Source of the DNA: Lactococcus protaetiae
GTDB lineage: Bacteria; Bacillota; Bacilli; Lactobacillales; Streptococcaceae
DNA: 64,000 bases
Direction of reading: 5' to 3'
NCBI RefSeq assembly: GCF_006965445.1
Contig: NZ_CP041356.1
Coordinates: 1,488,001 to 1,552,000, forward strand
In this document: in pieces, positions 36,185 to 48,392 of the stretch
Position numbering within the stretch: the stretch's first letter is position 1
Layout of the letters: the number at the start of each line of letters is the position of its first letter
Notes under the pieces: model-generated
Seen by the model: the letters and a program-made list of their open reading frames with translations, nothing else
Told to the model about the DNA's origin: nothing
Database searches by the model: none
Translations under genes and position numbers: made by a program

Positions 36185-36979
36185 GATGAACTGTAGTTAT
36201 ACTGCCTTTTGTTCTTGCAAGTTTTTCTTGCGAAGCAAACGGACCGTACAGTGAACCACCTTGCCTTGCTGTTTTAGCGGATTGCGATTTGAACTTGCTA
36301 CTTTATAGGATAGCCGTTGGCGCTAAAGTAGCAACGGATATGCTAGTTGTTTCACCTAGTGGGTTGCCACTGCGACTAGGTGTTTTGCCTTTTGCTCTTA
36401 CCATTTCGTCTTGCCAGCTTTGCTGGCTTAGAACGAATGGATAGCGGAGCGGAGCGAAGATGCAAGCTTTGCTTGCTAGCTTCGCATGACCATTGGCTGT
36501 AAGGCACTAAAGTGCCAACGCCAAATGGCAATCAAACGGACAGCGGAGCAACGAAGTTGCGTAGACCGTTCGCAGAACGGCGTGCAAAGCACGTAGCACC
36601 ATAGCGAACCATTTCGCCTTGTTGCTTCAGCAACTTAGAGCGAATGGATACCCGTGGTGCATGGACAGCGAAGCAACAAAGTTGCGGAGATAATGAAATC
36701 GGCAGGGTAGCAAAGTGGAGATAGAGCGAATGGAGACCTGTGGTGTGCTATGAGCGGAGACTGTTCGTAACGGCACATGAAGTGCGTGCTTTTTGACGAG
36801 TGTGAAAAGCATTGCTTCTGTTCACAACCTTGGCGCACTGCGTCAAGTAAAAAAAAGAAAAAAGAGGTACGATTGGGGAAACGCTGTTTTCCTTATCTGC
36901 AAGCCTTGATGCATTGCATCAAGCATGGAACCCGAACTTTGACTTCTAAGCAGAATGATTAGGAGTTAAAGAGTATTAA
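36185..36979 (+). repeat. Large composite intergenic repeat with R4 ends
   Basis: The stretch 36094-37010 has no credible gene. Its left edge GATGAACTG...TATACTGCCTT and right edge CTTTGACTTCTAA...AGAGTATTAAT are those of the 106-base R4 element at 6636. The centre is packed with other repeat pieces: CTTGCC and GCAAGAC inverted words, CGTAGACCGTTCG with GAACGGCGTGC, and ATGGACAGCGAAGC-type units repeated several times. It looks like serial nested insertion into one element. Confidence 0.65.
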
Positions 36980-37010
36980 TTTATTAGTTTCAAATTTTAA
37001 GGAGATTCAA

Positions 37011-39791
37011 ATGAAAGCTTCAAGAAAAGTGTCCATTGCATTTGGAGCAACAGCACTGATTGCTGCAAGTGTTGGAGTACTTTCAGCTTGTTCAAGTAAC
37101 AGCTCTGTAAATATTAAATACAAGACAACAAGTAGTACTGCTATGTTGACACCTGATGTTCTAACGAGTAAAAATGCACCGATTGCGTCGTATTGGTTTC
37201 CAAATCAATTTTTAAAATGGTCAGCCAATAAAGACAAGGATTTGGATTATAACAAATCGACTGTGCCGCTTGCTAAACGTATTGTAAGCTCTAAGCTCAC
37301 ACCGACAAATGCAACACAAAATAAAGAGACAAAAATTGTTGCGTTGTCAAATATGAATTCGTCAACATCTGGAAATCCATCACGAGGTACAAATAGTATC
37401 AATGCTTATCCTTTTGATTATTGGCAATATGTTGATACTTTGGTTTATTGGGGTGGTTCAGCTGGTGAGGGAACGATTGTTCCTCCAAGTGCAGATGTGA
37501 TTGATGATGCACATACAAATGGAGTGCCAGTTTTAGGAACGATTTTCTGTCCTCCTACGGTTTATGGTGGAAAAACTTCATGGGTTGAAACCATGATTAA
37601 GCAAGATAAAAATGGTGATTTTCCTTTTGCGAAACAAATGGTTGCTGTAGCTAAAGCTTATGGTTTTGACGGTTGGTTCATCAATCAGGAAACAGAAGGT
37701 TTAAATAGCAGTCAGGCTACGAAAATGAAAGAGCTTGTTGCCGCAGCTAAAGCACTTGATCCCCAATTGGATATTATGTGGTATGATGCCATGACCAAAG
37801 ACGGAAAAGTGGGTTGGCAAAATCAGTTGAACAGTGAAAATGCTGAGTTCATTGATGATAACGGTCAAAAAATTGCGGACTCAATGTTTTTAAATTTTGA
37901 TTGGAATCAAGCAAAATCAACACCTAATCTGGTAAAAAATTCAGCAGATTATGCAAAGAAAATTGGTGTTAATCCTTATGATATTTACGCAGGGATTGAT
38001 GTTGGAGATGGTGGTGGAGTCAGCACGCAGGTCAATTGGCCACTGATTGAATCTGGTAAAAATTCTACTCATACTTCTATTGGTCTGTATTCTCCAAGCG
38101 CAACTTATTCTAATGCGAGCGATTTTGATGATTTTCAAACGCAAGAGTCTGCTTTTTGGGTCAATAGTCAGGGTGATCCTCGTGAAGTTGGCACATCAAC
38201 AAATTATTCTTGGATTGGTTTGTCTAAGTATGTGATTGAGAAATCCGTTATTCAAGGGGAAGATTTTTCGACAAATTTCAATATTGGTGTGGGCTACAAT
38301 TGGTTTAAAGATGGACAAAAAGTTTCAGCTCAACAGTGGTCTAATCGAAGTTTAGCTGAGGTGATGCCAACTTATCGTTGGATTATTGATAATGAAGGCA
38401 ATAATAAATTGACACCAAGTATTGATTTGGCAAATGCTTATAATGGTGGAAGTTCGTTGAAATTTATGGCGAATATGGACGCTGGAAAAGCTTCTACGGT
38501 CACTTTATTTGCTTCACAACTAAAGGCAAACAAAAATACAGAATTTTCCGTAGCGATGCGCTCTGACGACAAGTTGAATGTATCGGCGGTTGTTGAACTT
38601 TCTGATGGCAGTAGCAAAACAATCAAAGGGAATACGGCTGCAACGAATAAATGGGGACTGATTAAATTTGATACGAAAGGCTTGATTGGCAAAACAATCA
38701 CTAAGATTGGGTTGAAGTTTGAGGCAGATAAAGCGTTAGCGGGCAATGCAATAAATCTTGGTGCGCTTAATTTCACAGACAACCTTACATCTAAAAAACT
38801 CAGTATTTCTGATGTGAAGGCTGAGAGTAAAGTTTTTGAGCAAGAAGGAACGGTCGCTGGTGTTCGTTTGTCTTGGAATGGAACGACGAATAAAGATTTA
38901 CAAAATTATGAAGTTTATCAAGTGAATAGTGATAGAACACGTAGCTTTATCGGAGCAAGTAATATTAATAATTATTTTGTTGATGCGCTTGTTCGTGGTA
39001 AAAATGTTAAATCGACGAAGTTCGAAGTTGTTCCTGTTAACAAGCAAGGAGAAGTTGGAGCTGGTGCGACGACTTCAATCACTTGGCCAGATAATTCATT
39101 GCCAAAGGCGAACTTTACTGCTGACCAAACAGTGGTAGCACCAGGTGCTACGGTTACCTTTATCAATCAGTCGAACTTGCCTTCAACGAAATTTAAATGG
39201 ACCTTTGAAGGTGCGGATAAGACGACTTCTACGGCTAAAAATCCTAAAGTCACTTATGCTAAGGCAGGAACTTATAAGGTAACGCTTGAAGCGATTAATA
39301 GTAAAGGGAAAACTGATACTAAGACTAAAACAGGATTCATCACAGTGACTGATGCTGCAAAAGCTGGTCTTGAAAATTATGCGCTTAAAGCGAAAACGAC
39401 AGTCGATAGCTTTACGAATGATAATGAGTGGGGACCAAATGCAGTTGATGGAAACGTCAAGACGAAATGGTGTGCTGTTGGTACAACACAACATAATATT
39501 GTAATTGATCTCGGAAGTACGAGAAAGATTAATGAAGTGGTGATTGATCACGCAGAAGCTGGTGGTGAATCTCCTGATATGAATACAAAAGCATACACGG
39601 TACAGGTCAGCACGGATAATAAAAACTGGACAGAAGTTGTTAATGTAACAAATAGTACTGCTGCTGAAACTAAAGATTCATTTGCACAAACAGATGCAAG
39701 GTACGTAAAATTGACAGCAGTTAAGCCAACACAAGGTTCTGACAACGCTGTTCGTTGGTATGAAATTCAAGTGCTTGGATTGAAAAACTAG
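37011..39791 (+). CDS. GH85 endo-beta-N-acetylglucosaminidase, surface lipoprotein
   Basis: A 926-residue enzyme that cleaves the chitobiose core of N-glycans. It has a lipoprotein signal with lipobox LSAC (Cys at about 27), so it is anchored outside the membrane. The GH85 domain follows, with GFDGWFINQETEG holding N225 and E227, the substrate-assisted catalytic pair. A beta-sandwich lies at about 590-700, a PKD domain at about 696-776 and a discoidin/CBM32-like domain at about 788-926. It would free high-mannose glycans from host or plant glycoproteins for import by the adjacent ABC system. AAGGAG precedes the ATG. Confidence 0.94.
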   Translation: MKASRKVSIAFGATALIAASVGVLSACSSNSSVNIKYKTTSSTAMLTPDVLTSKNAPIASYWFPNQFLKWSANKDKDLDYNKSTVPLAKRIVSSKLTPTNATQNKETKIVALSNMNSSTSGNPSRGTNSINAYPFDYWQYVDTLVYWGGSAGEGTIVPPSADVIDDAHTNGVPVLGTIFCPPTVYGGKTSWVETMIKQDKNGDFPFAKQMVAVAKAYGFDGWFINQETEGLNSSQATKMKELVAAAKALDPQLDIMWYDAMTKDGKVGWQNQLNSENAEFIDDNGQKIADSMFLNFDWNQAKSTPNLVKNSADYAKKIGVNPYDIYAGIDVGDGGGVSTQVNWPLIESGKNSTHTSIGLYSPSATYSNASDFDDFQTQESAFWVNSQGDPREVGTSTNYSWIGLSKYVIEKSVIQGEDFSTNFNIGVGYNWFKDGQKVSAQQWSNRSLAEVMPTYRWIIDNEGNNKLTPSIDLANAYNGGSSLKFMANMDAGKASTVTLFASQLKANKNTEFSVAMRSDDKLNVSAVVELSDGSSKTIKGNTAATNKWGLIKFDTKGLIGKTITKIGLKFEADKALAGNAINLGALNFTDNLTSKKLSISDVKAESKVFEQEGTVAGVRLSWNGTTNKDLQNYEVYQVNSDRTRSFIGASNINNYFVDALVRGKNVKSTKFEVVPVNKQGEVGAGATTSITWPDNSLPKANFTADQTVVAPGATVTFINQSNLPSTKFKWTFEGADKTTSTAKNPKVTYAKAGTYKVTLEAINSKGKTDTKTKTGFITVTDAAKAGLENYALKAKTTVDSFTNDNEWGPNAVDGNVKTKWCAVGTTQHNIVIDLGSTRKINEVVIDHAEAGGESPDMNTKAYTVQVSTDNKNWTEVVNVTNSTAAETKDSFAQTDARYVKLTAVKPTQGSDNAVRWYEIQVLGLKN

Positions 39792-39819
39792 GTGCTTCTC
39801 TAAGAAGCCATAAACAAAA

Positions 39820-39866
39820 TAAGACTTCCAGATTCCAAAAAGTGTGGTTTGGATGTCTTATTTTAT
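39820..39866 (+). terminator. Probable terminator after GH85
   Basis: ATAAGAC and GTCTTAT form the outer stem, with inner CCAAA/TTTGG, then TTTTA. The right side merges with a reverse R3 repeat. Confidence 0.6.
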
Positions 39867-40028
39867 CAAAACAAGTGCGTGCTATCTCCGCCCTTCGGGC
39901 TACGCGATGAACATTTGTCCGTTTTATCTAGCCGCTGAAGCGTCTGATAAAAAGGCTGTCGATGCTCGCTAAGGTGCTTCAGCACCTTAGCGAGGATGGC
40001 AATCTTTGAATTTAGTCTTGACTTCATT
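39862..40028 (-). repeat. R3-type repeat, reverse copy
   Basis: On the minus strand it runs from AATGAAGTCAAGACTAAATTC to GGAGATAGCACGCACTTGTTTTGATAAA, with CTAAGGTGC/GCACCTTAG and other hairpins inside. The same ends occur at 43087, 54112 and 60263. Confidence 0.75.
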
Positions 40029-40459
40029 ATAGGTGTGTTTAGAAAGTCTGCTTTTTGTCGGACTACGGTTGTCTTGTCTACAATTTTAACAGTGTCAAGC
40101 GCTTGACATTTATGCAGAGTAAATGGATACAAAATTGTCATAGAGTGACCAGACTTCTTGGACAAAATCACTTCGCCTTGCGACTTTTAGTCGCTTACGA
40201 TTTGAACTTCTATAGGATATCCGTTTGCGCTTCAGTGCTTACGGATATGCTAGTTGTTTTACATAGTTGGTTATGAAATCGACAGTATAACGAAGTAGAG
40301 ATAGAGCAGGTGGATATGACCTCACATCGAAGATGTTAAGCAGACTGTTGCAGCTTTAGTTGCGTACGGGGTGCTACACCTAGAGGTTGTGATTTTGGTT
40401 TGCTGTCAAAAGTAATGTAAGTTTGTGAATAACTTTATTATAAGTGAGGAGCTGAGGAA
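40029..40459. other. Intergenic mosaic before GH20
   Basis: No gene is seen. The palindrome TGTCAAGCGCTTGACA lies at 40093-40108 and a reverse R2 copy at 40318-40391. Between them are fragments shared with the 36-kb composite. GAGGAG at 40448 precedes the GH20 start. Confidence 0.55.
40318..40391 (-). repeat. R2 repeat, reverse copy
   Basis: Minus-strand reading: CCTCTAGGTGTAGC, CGCAACTAAAGCTGC, AACAGTCTGCTTAACATCTTCG, GAGGTCA. Other copies lie at 13779-13859 (reverse), 44060-44144 and 48071-48150. Confidence 0.7.
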
Positions 40460-43033
<2,574 letters not shown>

Positions 43034-43086
43034 AACAATGTAACCCCTAACATTTTTCTAAGTAAATGATATAATATATAAAGAAG

Positions 43087-43312
43087 AATGAAGGCAAGAC
43101 TTATTCAGCGGGAGTTTCGTAAAGCATTTGTCCATTTTCTCTAGTCGCTATCTCCGCTATGCTACGCTGTCCGTAGAACGGCGTGCGAAGCACGTAGCGC
43201 CTTAGCGAGCATCGACAGCCTTTTTATCAGACGCTTCAGCGGCTAGAGAAAACGGACAAATGTTTATCGCGTAGCCGCAAGACGGAGATAGCACGCGCTT
43301 GCTTTGATAAAA
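43087..43312 (+). repeat. R3-type repeat with long insert
   Basis: It starts AATGAAGGCAAGACTTATTC and ends GGAGATAGCACGCGCTTGCTTTGATAAA. The middle carries TCTCTAGTCGCT, a CGTAGAACGGCGTGCGAAGC hairpin block and a CAGACGCTTCAGCGGCTAG block. It shares its first 45 or so bases with the copy in the trp leader. Confidence 0.75.
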
Positions 43313-43396
43313 TGAAAGTAAAATTACGCTGGTCTCATTTTGAAGTGATTACTTACTTATTATAGAAATTAAGCAGTATTAGAAAGATATAAAAGC
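43313..43396. repeat. Fragments of E and R4 repeats
   Basis: TGAAGTGATTACTTACT (43340-43357) is a truncated first stem of the BOX-like element, followed by the R4 right end AGCAGTATTAGA (43373-43385). Confidence 0.55.
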
Positions 43397-44004
43397 ATGA
43401 TTGGAAGAGCCTTAGAAGTATTATTTATCCGAATTTGGGTTGTAGTAAAATTGACCTTGATTTTCTGGTTATTAAGTTTATCTGGCGGCTTTGTTTTAGG
43501 ATTTGGTCCAGCTTTTAAAGCAGTAACAGAGCTTTACTTAGCAGAAGGATTTGAGCATACAGCGATTAAAGTGAAAGAGGCTTATCGTATTTTCAAACGT
43601 AATTTTTGGCGTGCTAACTTAATCTTTTGGTTCTATGGCGCAATAAGTTTGCTCTTGATTTACAATCTATATTTATCTGTTCAAATTCGGGTTTGCTGTT
43701 TTTCATTATTGATTTTATTTTACTTTTTGGGTTGACATACGTGTTAACAGCCTTTGAGTATTCGATGATTTTAGATAGTCAGTTTGAGATGAGCTTTGGA
43801 AATCTTTTAAAAATCAGTTTTATTTCAAATTTTGTAAGTTTTAGAACTTACTTGAAACTATTGCTGGGAACGATAATTTTGCTGATCTTAACTTGGCAAT
43901 TTAAAGGTTTGATTTTGTTTGCTGTAATTGGTGTTTTACAAATATACTGTGTAACAGTAACAAAAGAGTGGCGAGTGAAAATTGATGAACAATTGGCAGA
44001 GTAA
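43397..44004 (+). pseudogene. DUF624 membrane protein, frameshifted
   Basis: A YesL/DUF624-type protein with about five membrane segments, a family nearly always found beside Lpl-type sugar importers and glycosidases. The first frame (MIGRALEVLFIRIWVVVKL) stops at 43735; the second supplies GLLFFIIDFILLFGLTYVL to 44004. One T missing near 43687 (ATT(T)CGGG) joins them as VQISGLLFF. Its role is unknown, probably accessory to sugar uptake. Confidence 0.85.
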
Positions 44005-44008
44005 ATAT

Positions 44009-44144
44009 TGAAGTGATTACTTCATTGGTGGAGGATTCTTTCTCCCCCACCAATGTTAGGTCACAACCTCTAGGTGTAACAACTAAGCGACCTGTACGCA
44101 GCTAAAGCTGCAACAGTCTGCTTAACATCAAAGATATGAGGTCA
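44009..44144 (+). repeat. Hybrid repeat: E stems 1-2 joined to R2 (copy E6)
   Basis: TGAAGTGATTACTTCA and TTGGTGGAGGA/TCCCCCACCAA stems are followed not by the usual third stem but by R2 (44060-44144). Copy E7 at 48019 has the same hybrid plan, showing that modules are exchangeable. Confidence 0.8.
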
Positions 44145-44652
44145 CCCTGTCCCTGAAGTCTATCTCGCTTTGCTACGCTGTCGATTTCGCTAAGTTGCTA
44201 AAGCAACAAGCTCAAATCGCAAGCGCTAAAGCGCTAAAACCCTAGGGCAGTAGAACGAAAGCAGCTTGTTACTTCGACTTATCGCTTTGCTTTTTGCTCT
44301 TACTGCTTTAGCAGTTAAGCAAACGGACAGCGGAGCAACGAAGTTGCGTAGACCGTTCGTAGAACGGCGTGCAGAGCACGTAGCGAGTTGAGACTTCGAC
44401 TAGGCACATTCGTGCCGTAGCGAGAATCGACAGCACAATGAAACGGAGATAGAGCGAATGGACAGCGTAGCGAAGCGGAGATAGTGCTGCTTATCCCGCC
44501 ACCTTATAGAGGTGGGGAAATTGCCACTCCGACTAGGTGCTTTAGCACCGTAGCAAGGATGGACAGCGTAGCCCAAAGGGCGGAGATAGTACACACTTGC
44601 TAAGTTAAATTTTCCCATTTTACTTTGGGGAGATATCGTTTGAAGGAGGACT
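44145..44652. repeat. Mosaic of repeat pieces before GH1
   Basis: No gene is seen. There are CGTAGACCGTTCGTAG/AACGGCGTGC units and CTTAGCGAG-like words. A full third stem of the E element lies near 44487-44525 (GTGCTGCTTATCCCGCCACC, GGTGGGG), and an ATAGTACACACTTGCTAAGTTA end near 44586-44607. A GAAGGAGG site at 44641 serves GH1. Confidence 0.6.
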
Positions 44653-46086
44653 ATGAACTTACAATTTCCAGAGAAATTCTGGTGGGGAGCGGCAACGAGC
44701 GGTCCACAAACAGAAGGTCGGTTTAAAAAACAGCATGATAATGTTTTTGATTATGATTTTGACCATTTTCAAGAACGATTTTGGGGAGCAATTGGCCCCG
44801 ATACAGCAAGCAATTTTTTCAATGATTTTCGTGATGATATTGAGTTGATGAAAGCTGCTGGCTTGAATTCTGTGCGGACAAGTATTCAATGGTCACGTTT
44901 GATTGATGATTTGGAGCTTGGCACGCTCAATGAAAAAGCGGTTGAATTTTATAATGCAGTAATTGATGAGTTTTTAGCGCATGGGATTCGTCCAGTGATT
45001 AATTTGCATCATTTTGATTTGCCAGTGGAGTTATTGCATAAGTACGGAGGCTGGGAAAGTCGTTATGTGGTGGATTTATATGCGGACTTTGCTGGGAAAT
45101 GTTTTGAACTTTTCTCAGATCGTGTGAGCGACTGGTTTACCTTCAATGAGCCAATGGTTGTTGTAGAGTGCGGTTATCTGCTTGGTTTTCATTATCCTGA
45201 TGTGGTGGATGGCAAGAGAGCAGTTCAAGTTGCCTATCATTTACAATTGGCTTCAAGTTTGGCAATTAAGAAATTTAGAACAATCAATCAAAACCCCGCG
45301 GGACAAATTGGTATCATCTTAAATCTGACCCCTGCTTATCCTGCAAGCTCGCATCATGCAGATGTTTTTGCAGCAGAAATGGCGGATTTGTGGCAAAATC
45401 GTCTATTTTTGGACGCCTCGGTAAAAGGAGAATTTCCGTCAGTGCTGACAGAAATGCTGTCAGCAGAAAATGCGCTCTGGAAAGCGAATGACGAGGATTT
45501 GTCAGTGATTCGTCAGTATAAAATTGACGTTTTAGGTGTAAATTATTATCATCCCAGTCGTGTTCAAGAGCCAGAATTTTCAAGTGATAGTTTAGCCCAA
45601 GATTTTCGTCCAGATAAATTTTATGCCTCATACAATAAACGGGGGGTGCGAATGAATGCTGATCGTGGTTGGGAAATTCATCCACAAACGATTTATGAAA
45701 TTGCCAAAAGAATACAAAACGATTATGAGAATCTCCCGTGGTTTATTTCGGAAAATGGGATGGGTGTTGCTAATGAACAACGCTTTGCTGACAATGACGG
45801 TGTCATTCAAGACGATTATCGTATTCAGTTTACAACCGAGCATCTTTATTGGCTTCATAAAGCAATCAGCGAAGGTGCAAATTGTTTTGGCTATCATGTT
45901 TGGACACCCATTGATTGTTGGAGTTGGAGAAACTCTTATAAAAACCGTTATGGATTGATTGCCTTAGACATTCACACACAAGTCAAGACATTGAAGAAAT
46001 CAGCTCATTGGTTCAAGAGCCTGTCAACTGCTGGTGTACTTGAGGTTAGTCAGCAAATTATTAATAAATATGCTGACGATTACTGA
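44653..46086 (+). CDS. GH1 beta-glycosidase, candidate beta-mannosidase
   Basis: A 477-residue family 1 retaining glycosidase. The acid/base is E166 in FTFNEPMVV and the nucleophile E367 in WFISENGMG. It begins FPEKFWWGAATSGPQTEG. The sequence lacks obvious 6-phosphate-binding signs, and no PTS gene is nearby. Since GH85 leaves Man-beta-1,4-GlcNAc, a beta-mannosidase activity would fill the missing step. That is an inference from context; beta-glucosidase is the alternative. A palindrome at 45436-45451 encodes FPSVLTE. Confidence 0.88.
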   Translation: MNLQFPEKFWWGAATSGPQTEGRFKKQHDNVFDYDFDHFQERFWGAIGPDTASNFFNDFRDDIELMKAAGLNSVRTSIQWSRLIDDLELGTLNEKAVEFYNAVIDEFLAHGIRPVINLHHFDLPVELLHKYGGWESRYVVDLYADFAGKCFELFSDRVSDWFTFNEPMVVVECGYLLGFHYPDVVDGKRAVQVAYHLQLASSLAIKKFRTINQNPAGQIGIILNLTPAYPASSHHADVFAAEMADLWQNRLFLDASVKGEFPSVLTEMLSAENALWKANDEDLSVIRQYKIDVLGVNYYHPSRVQEPEFSSDSLAQDFRPDKFYASYNKRGVRMNADRGWEIHPQTIYEIAKRIQNDYENLPWFISENGMGVANEQRFADNDGVIQDDYRIQFTTEHLYWLHKAISEGANCFGYHVWTPIDCWSWRNSYKNRYGLIALDIHTQVKTLKKSAHWFKSLSTAGVLEVSQQIINKYADDY

Positions 46087-46105
46087 CAGAAATTCTGTCA
46101 GTAAG
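46081..46105 (+). terminator. Hairpin after GH1
   Basis: TTACTGACAG pairs with CTGTCAGTAA around AAATT. There is no long U run; the stop codon TGA lies in the left arm. It uses the same CTGTCAG word as the palindrome family, with the arms in inverted order. Confidence 0.5.
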
Positions 46106-46191
46106 TTCATCATTTCTGGAAGAAGCTTTTCGTTTCAAATTTCGTATCATGAGATTACGTAATTAAATATAAATCATAAAAGGAGCAAAAT

Positions 46192-47060
46192 ATGTCATTA
46201 CTAACGATTGATATTGGTGGTACAAGTATTAAATATGCACGTTTTGATAAAGGTCAGTTGAGCAATCAAGGAGCATTTGCAACGCCCGATAATCTTGAAA
46301 CTTTTTATCAACATCTGAGTGCGGTAGTAGAGCAATTTAAGGAAAATAGCGATGTTTGTGGTGTTGCGATTAGTTCACCAGGTGCGGTAAATAAAATATC
46401 TGGTGTAATTGAAGGTGCTAGTGCTTTACCTTATATTCATAATTTTGATATTCATAGCGAATTTGAGAAACGTTTTGGATTGCCTGTTTCTATTGAAAAC
46501 GATGCTAATTGTGCCGCACTTGCAGAAGTTAAGTTTGGTGCAGCTAAGGGCCATTCAGATGTGCTATTTCTTGTTTTAGGTACAGGGTAGGCGGTTCTGT
46601 TGTCGTTGATGGAAAAATTCATCACGGGAAGCATCTTTTTGGTGGTGAATTTGGATTTATGCTCATGGACGAAGAAAATTCATTTTCAACGCTTGGTACG
46701 ACTGTTCGCATGGCGGAACGTTATAACACACGTACAGGTGAAAAGCTTGATGCCATTGATATTTTCAAGTTGGCTTTTGCGGGCAACAAAATGGCTAAAG
46801 AAGAAATGGATATTTTTACATTTAACGTTGCTAAAGGTATCTTTAATCTGAGTTATTCTTTTGACCCTGAATGTGTCATTATTGGTGGCGGAGTCTCTCA
46901 AGCAGAATGGCTTATTCCAGAGCTACAAAAACAACTCCAAAAGATTATGGATACCATCAAGATTGCACCGTTTATGCCTGAGATTACTGCTTGCCAATTT
47001 AAGAATGATGCAAATCTCATCGGAGCAACAGTGGATTTTGCTCAGACTTTTGATAAATAA
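46192..47060 (+). pseudogene. ROK-family sugar kinase, frameshifted
   Basis: A ROK protein of about 289 residues. The phosphate loop is TIDIGGTSIKYARF; SIENDANCAALAEVKFG contains the catalytic Asp. The first frame stops at 46590 after LVLGTG; restoring one G in GGG at 46585-46587 gives LGTGVGGSVVVDG and a complete protein to 47060. No regulator-type N-terminal helix is present, so it is a kinase, likely for mannose, glucose or GlcNAc freed by the glycosidases. AAGGAG precedes the ATG. Confidence 0.88.
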
Positions 47061-47134
47061 CTCTATTTATACACTTTTATATACGAAAAAAAATTCAAAA
47101 AGTCACAGAAATATACTATTTTTAAGGAAAAATT

Positions 47135-47997
47135 ATGACAAAACTTTATGGTTCAGTAGAAGCAGGAGGAACAAAATTCGTCCTTGCTATCGGTGATGAA
47201 CAATTTAACATTATTAAATCAATACAAATCCCAACAACTACTCCGGAAGAAACAATTACATCCGTTATTGAGTTTTTCAAAGATAATCCTGTGTCCGCCC
47301 TATCAATTGGCTCTTTTGGTCCCATTGACATCAATCCTGAAAGTCAAACCTATGGTTATATTACAACCACACCAAAAGCAGGCTGGGCAAATGTTGACCT
47401 TCTCGGCGAGCTTAAATTGGCGCTTCAGATTCCGATGGAATTTACGACAGATGTAAACAGCTCTGCATATGGTGAAATGGTCGTGACAGGGGGAACTCTC
47501 TGGTTTATTACACGATTGGTACAGGGATTGGTGGCGGAGCCGTTCAGGACGGAAAGTTTATTGGTGGCGTTTCACATGCAGAAATGGGGCATCAATATGT
47601 CAAAAAACATCCGAAAGACCTTGATTTTGCAGGAGTTTGCCCTTTTCATGGGGATTGCCTTGAGGGAGTTGCAGCAGGTCCTTCTCTTGAAGCAAGAACG
47701 GGGATTCGAGGTGAAAATATTCCACTTGACAGTGAAGTTTGGGAGATTCAAGCTTTTTATATCGCACAAATCGCCGTTAATACAACTTTGGCTTTAGCGC
47801 CAGAAAAAATTGTATTCGGCGGCGGAGTGATGGCGCAAGAACATATGATTTCGCGAGTACGTGAACAATTTGAAAAGCAACTTGCAGGTTACGTTAAAAT
47901 TCCATCAGCACTGACAGAATATCTTGTCACTCCGTCAGTTGCTGACAACGGCTCAGCGACTATCGGGAACTTTGCTTTAGCTGCAAAATTATTGTAA
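47135..47997 (+). pseudogene. ROK-family fructokinase/mannokinase, frameshifted
   Basis: A ScrK-like ROK kinase of about 287 residues: GSVEAGGTKFVLAIG at the start, a zinc site with CPFHGDCLEG, and APEKIVFGGGVM near the end. The first frame drifts after VVTGG; one A missing from GGGGGAA at 47490-47495 restores TGGNSLVYYTIGTGIGGG. Such enzymes phosphorylate fructose and often mannose, so it could feed mannose-6-phosphate into glycolysis. Confidence 0.88.
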
Positions 47998-48018
47998 GCT
48001 TGAACCGTAGTCAATTTT

Positions 48019-48150
48019 TGAAGTGATTCCTTCATTGACGGAGGATTCTTTTCTCCCACTAATGCTAGGGCATAACCTCTAGGTGTAACAACTAGACCTG
48101 TATGTAGCTAAAGCTGCAACAGTCTGCTTAACATCAAAGATACGAGGTCA
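48019..48150 (+). repeat. Hybrid repeat E7: E stems 1-2 joined to R2
   Basis: A decayed first stem (TGAAGTGATTCCTTCA) and second stem (GACGGAGGA/TCTCCCACTAA), then R2 from 48071. It opens the 395-base gap 47998-48392. Confidence 0.75.
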
Positions 48151-48392
48151 CACCTCCGTTTCACTTCGTTATCCATTCGCTCTATCTTCGCTGCGCTACG
48201 CTGCCGACTTCACTAAGTCTGAAGTGGCAAGTTCAAATCGCAATCGGTTAAAGTCGCAAGGCGAAGTGGTCCTGTCCCAGAAGCTTAAGCGTTAAGCTCT
48301 TAGGGCAGTAGAACGAAAGCAGTGCCTGCTAAATTAAAACGTTAGGTCTCCTAGCGTTTTTTTGATAAAATGAAATTAAAATTAGAAAAAGA
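48151..48392. repeat. Repeat mosaic before the lipoprotein gene
   Basis: No gene is seen. It contains CTTCGCTGCGCTACGCTG-type palindromic pieces, an AAGCTTAAGCGTTAAGCTCTTAGG block, and AAACGTTAGGTCTCCTAGCGTTTTTTTG (48339-48365), which can act as a terminator-like hairpin. Confidence 0.5.

Noticed and set aside
36185-36979. Possible CRISPR array, because of many short repeated words
   Set aside because: The repeats are inverted and uneven in spacing, without a constant repeat-spacer rhythm, and no cas gene is nearby.
40093-40108. TGTCAAGCGCTTGACA read as a cre site before GH20
   Set aside because: The central AAGCGCTT fits, but the flanks carry two extra bases compared with cre. It is closer in form to the TGTCA/TGACA palindromes, so it was left unassigned.
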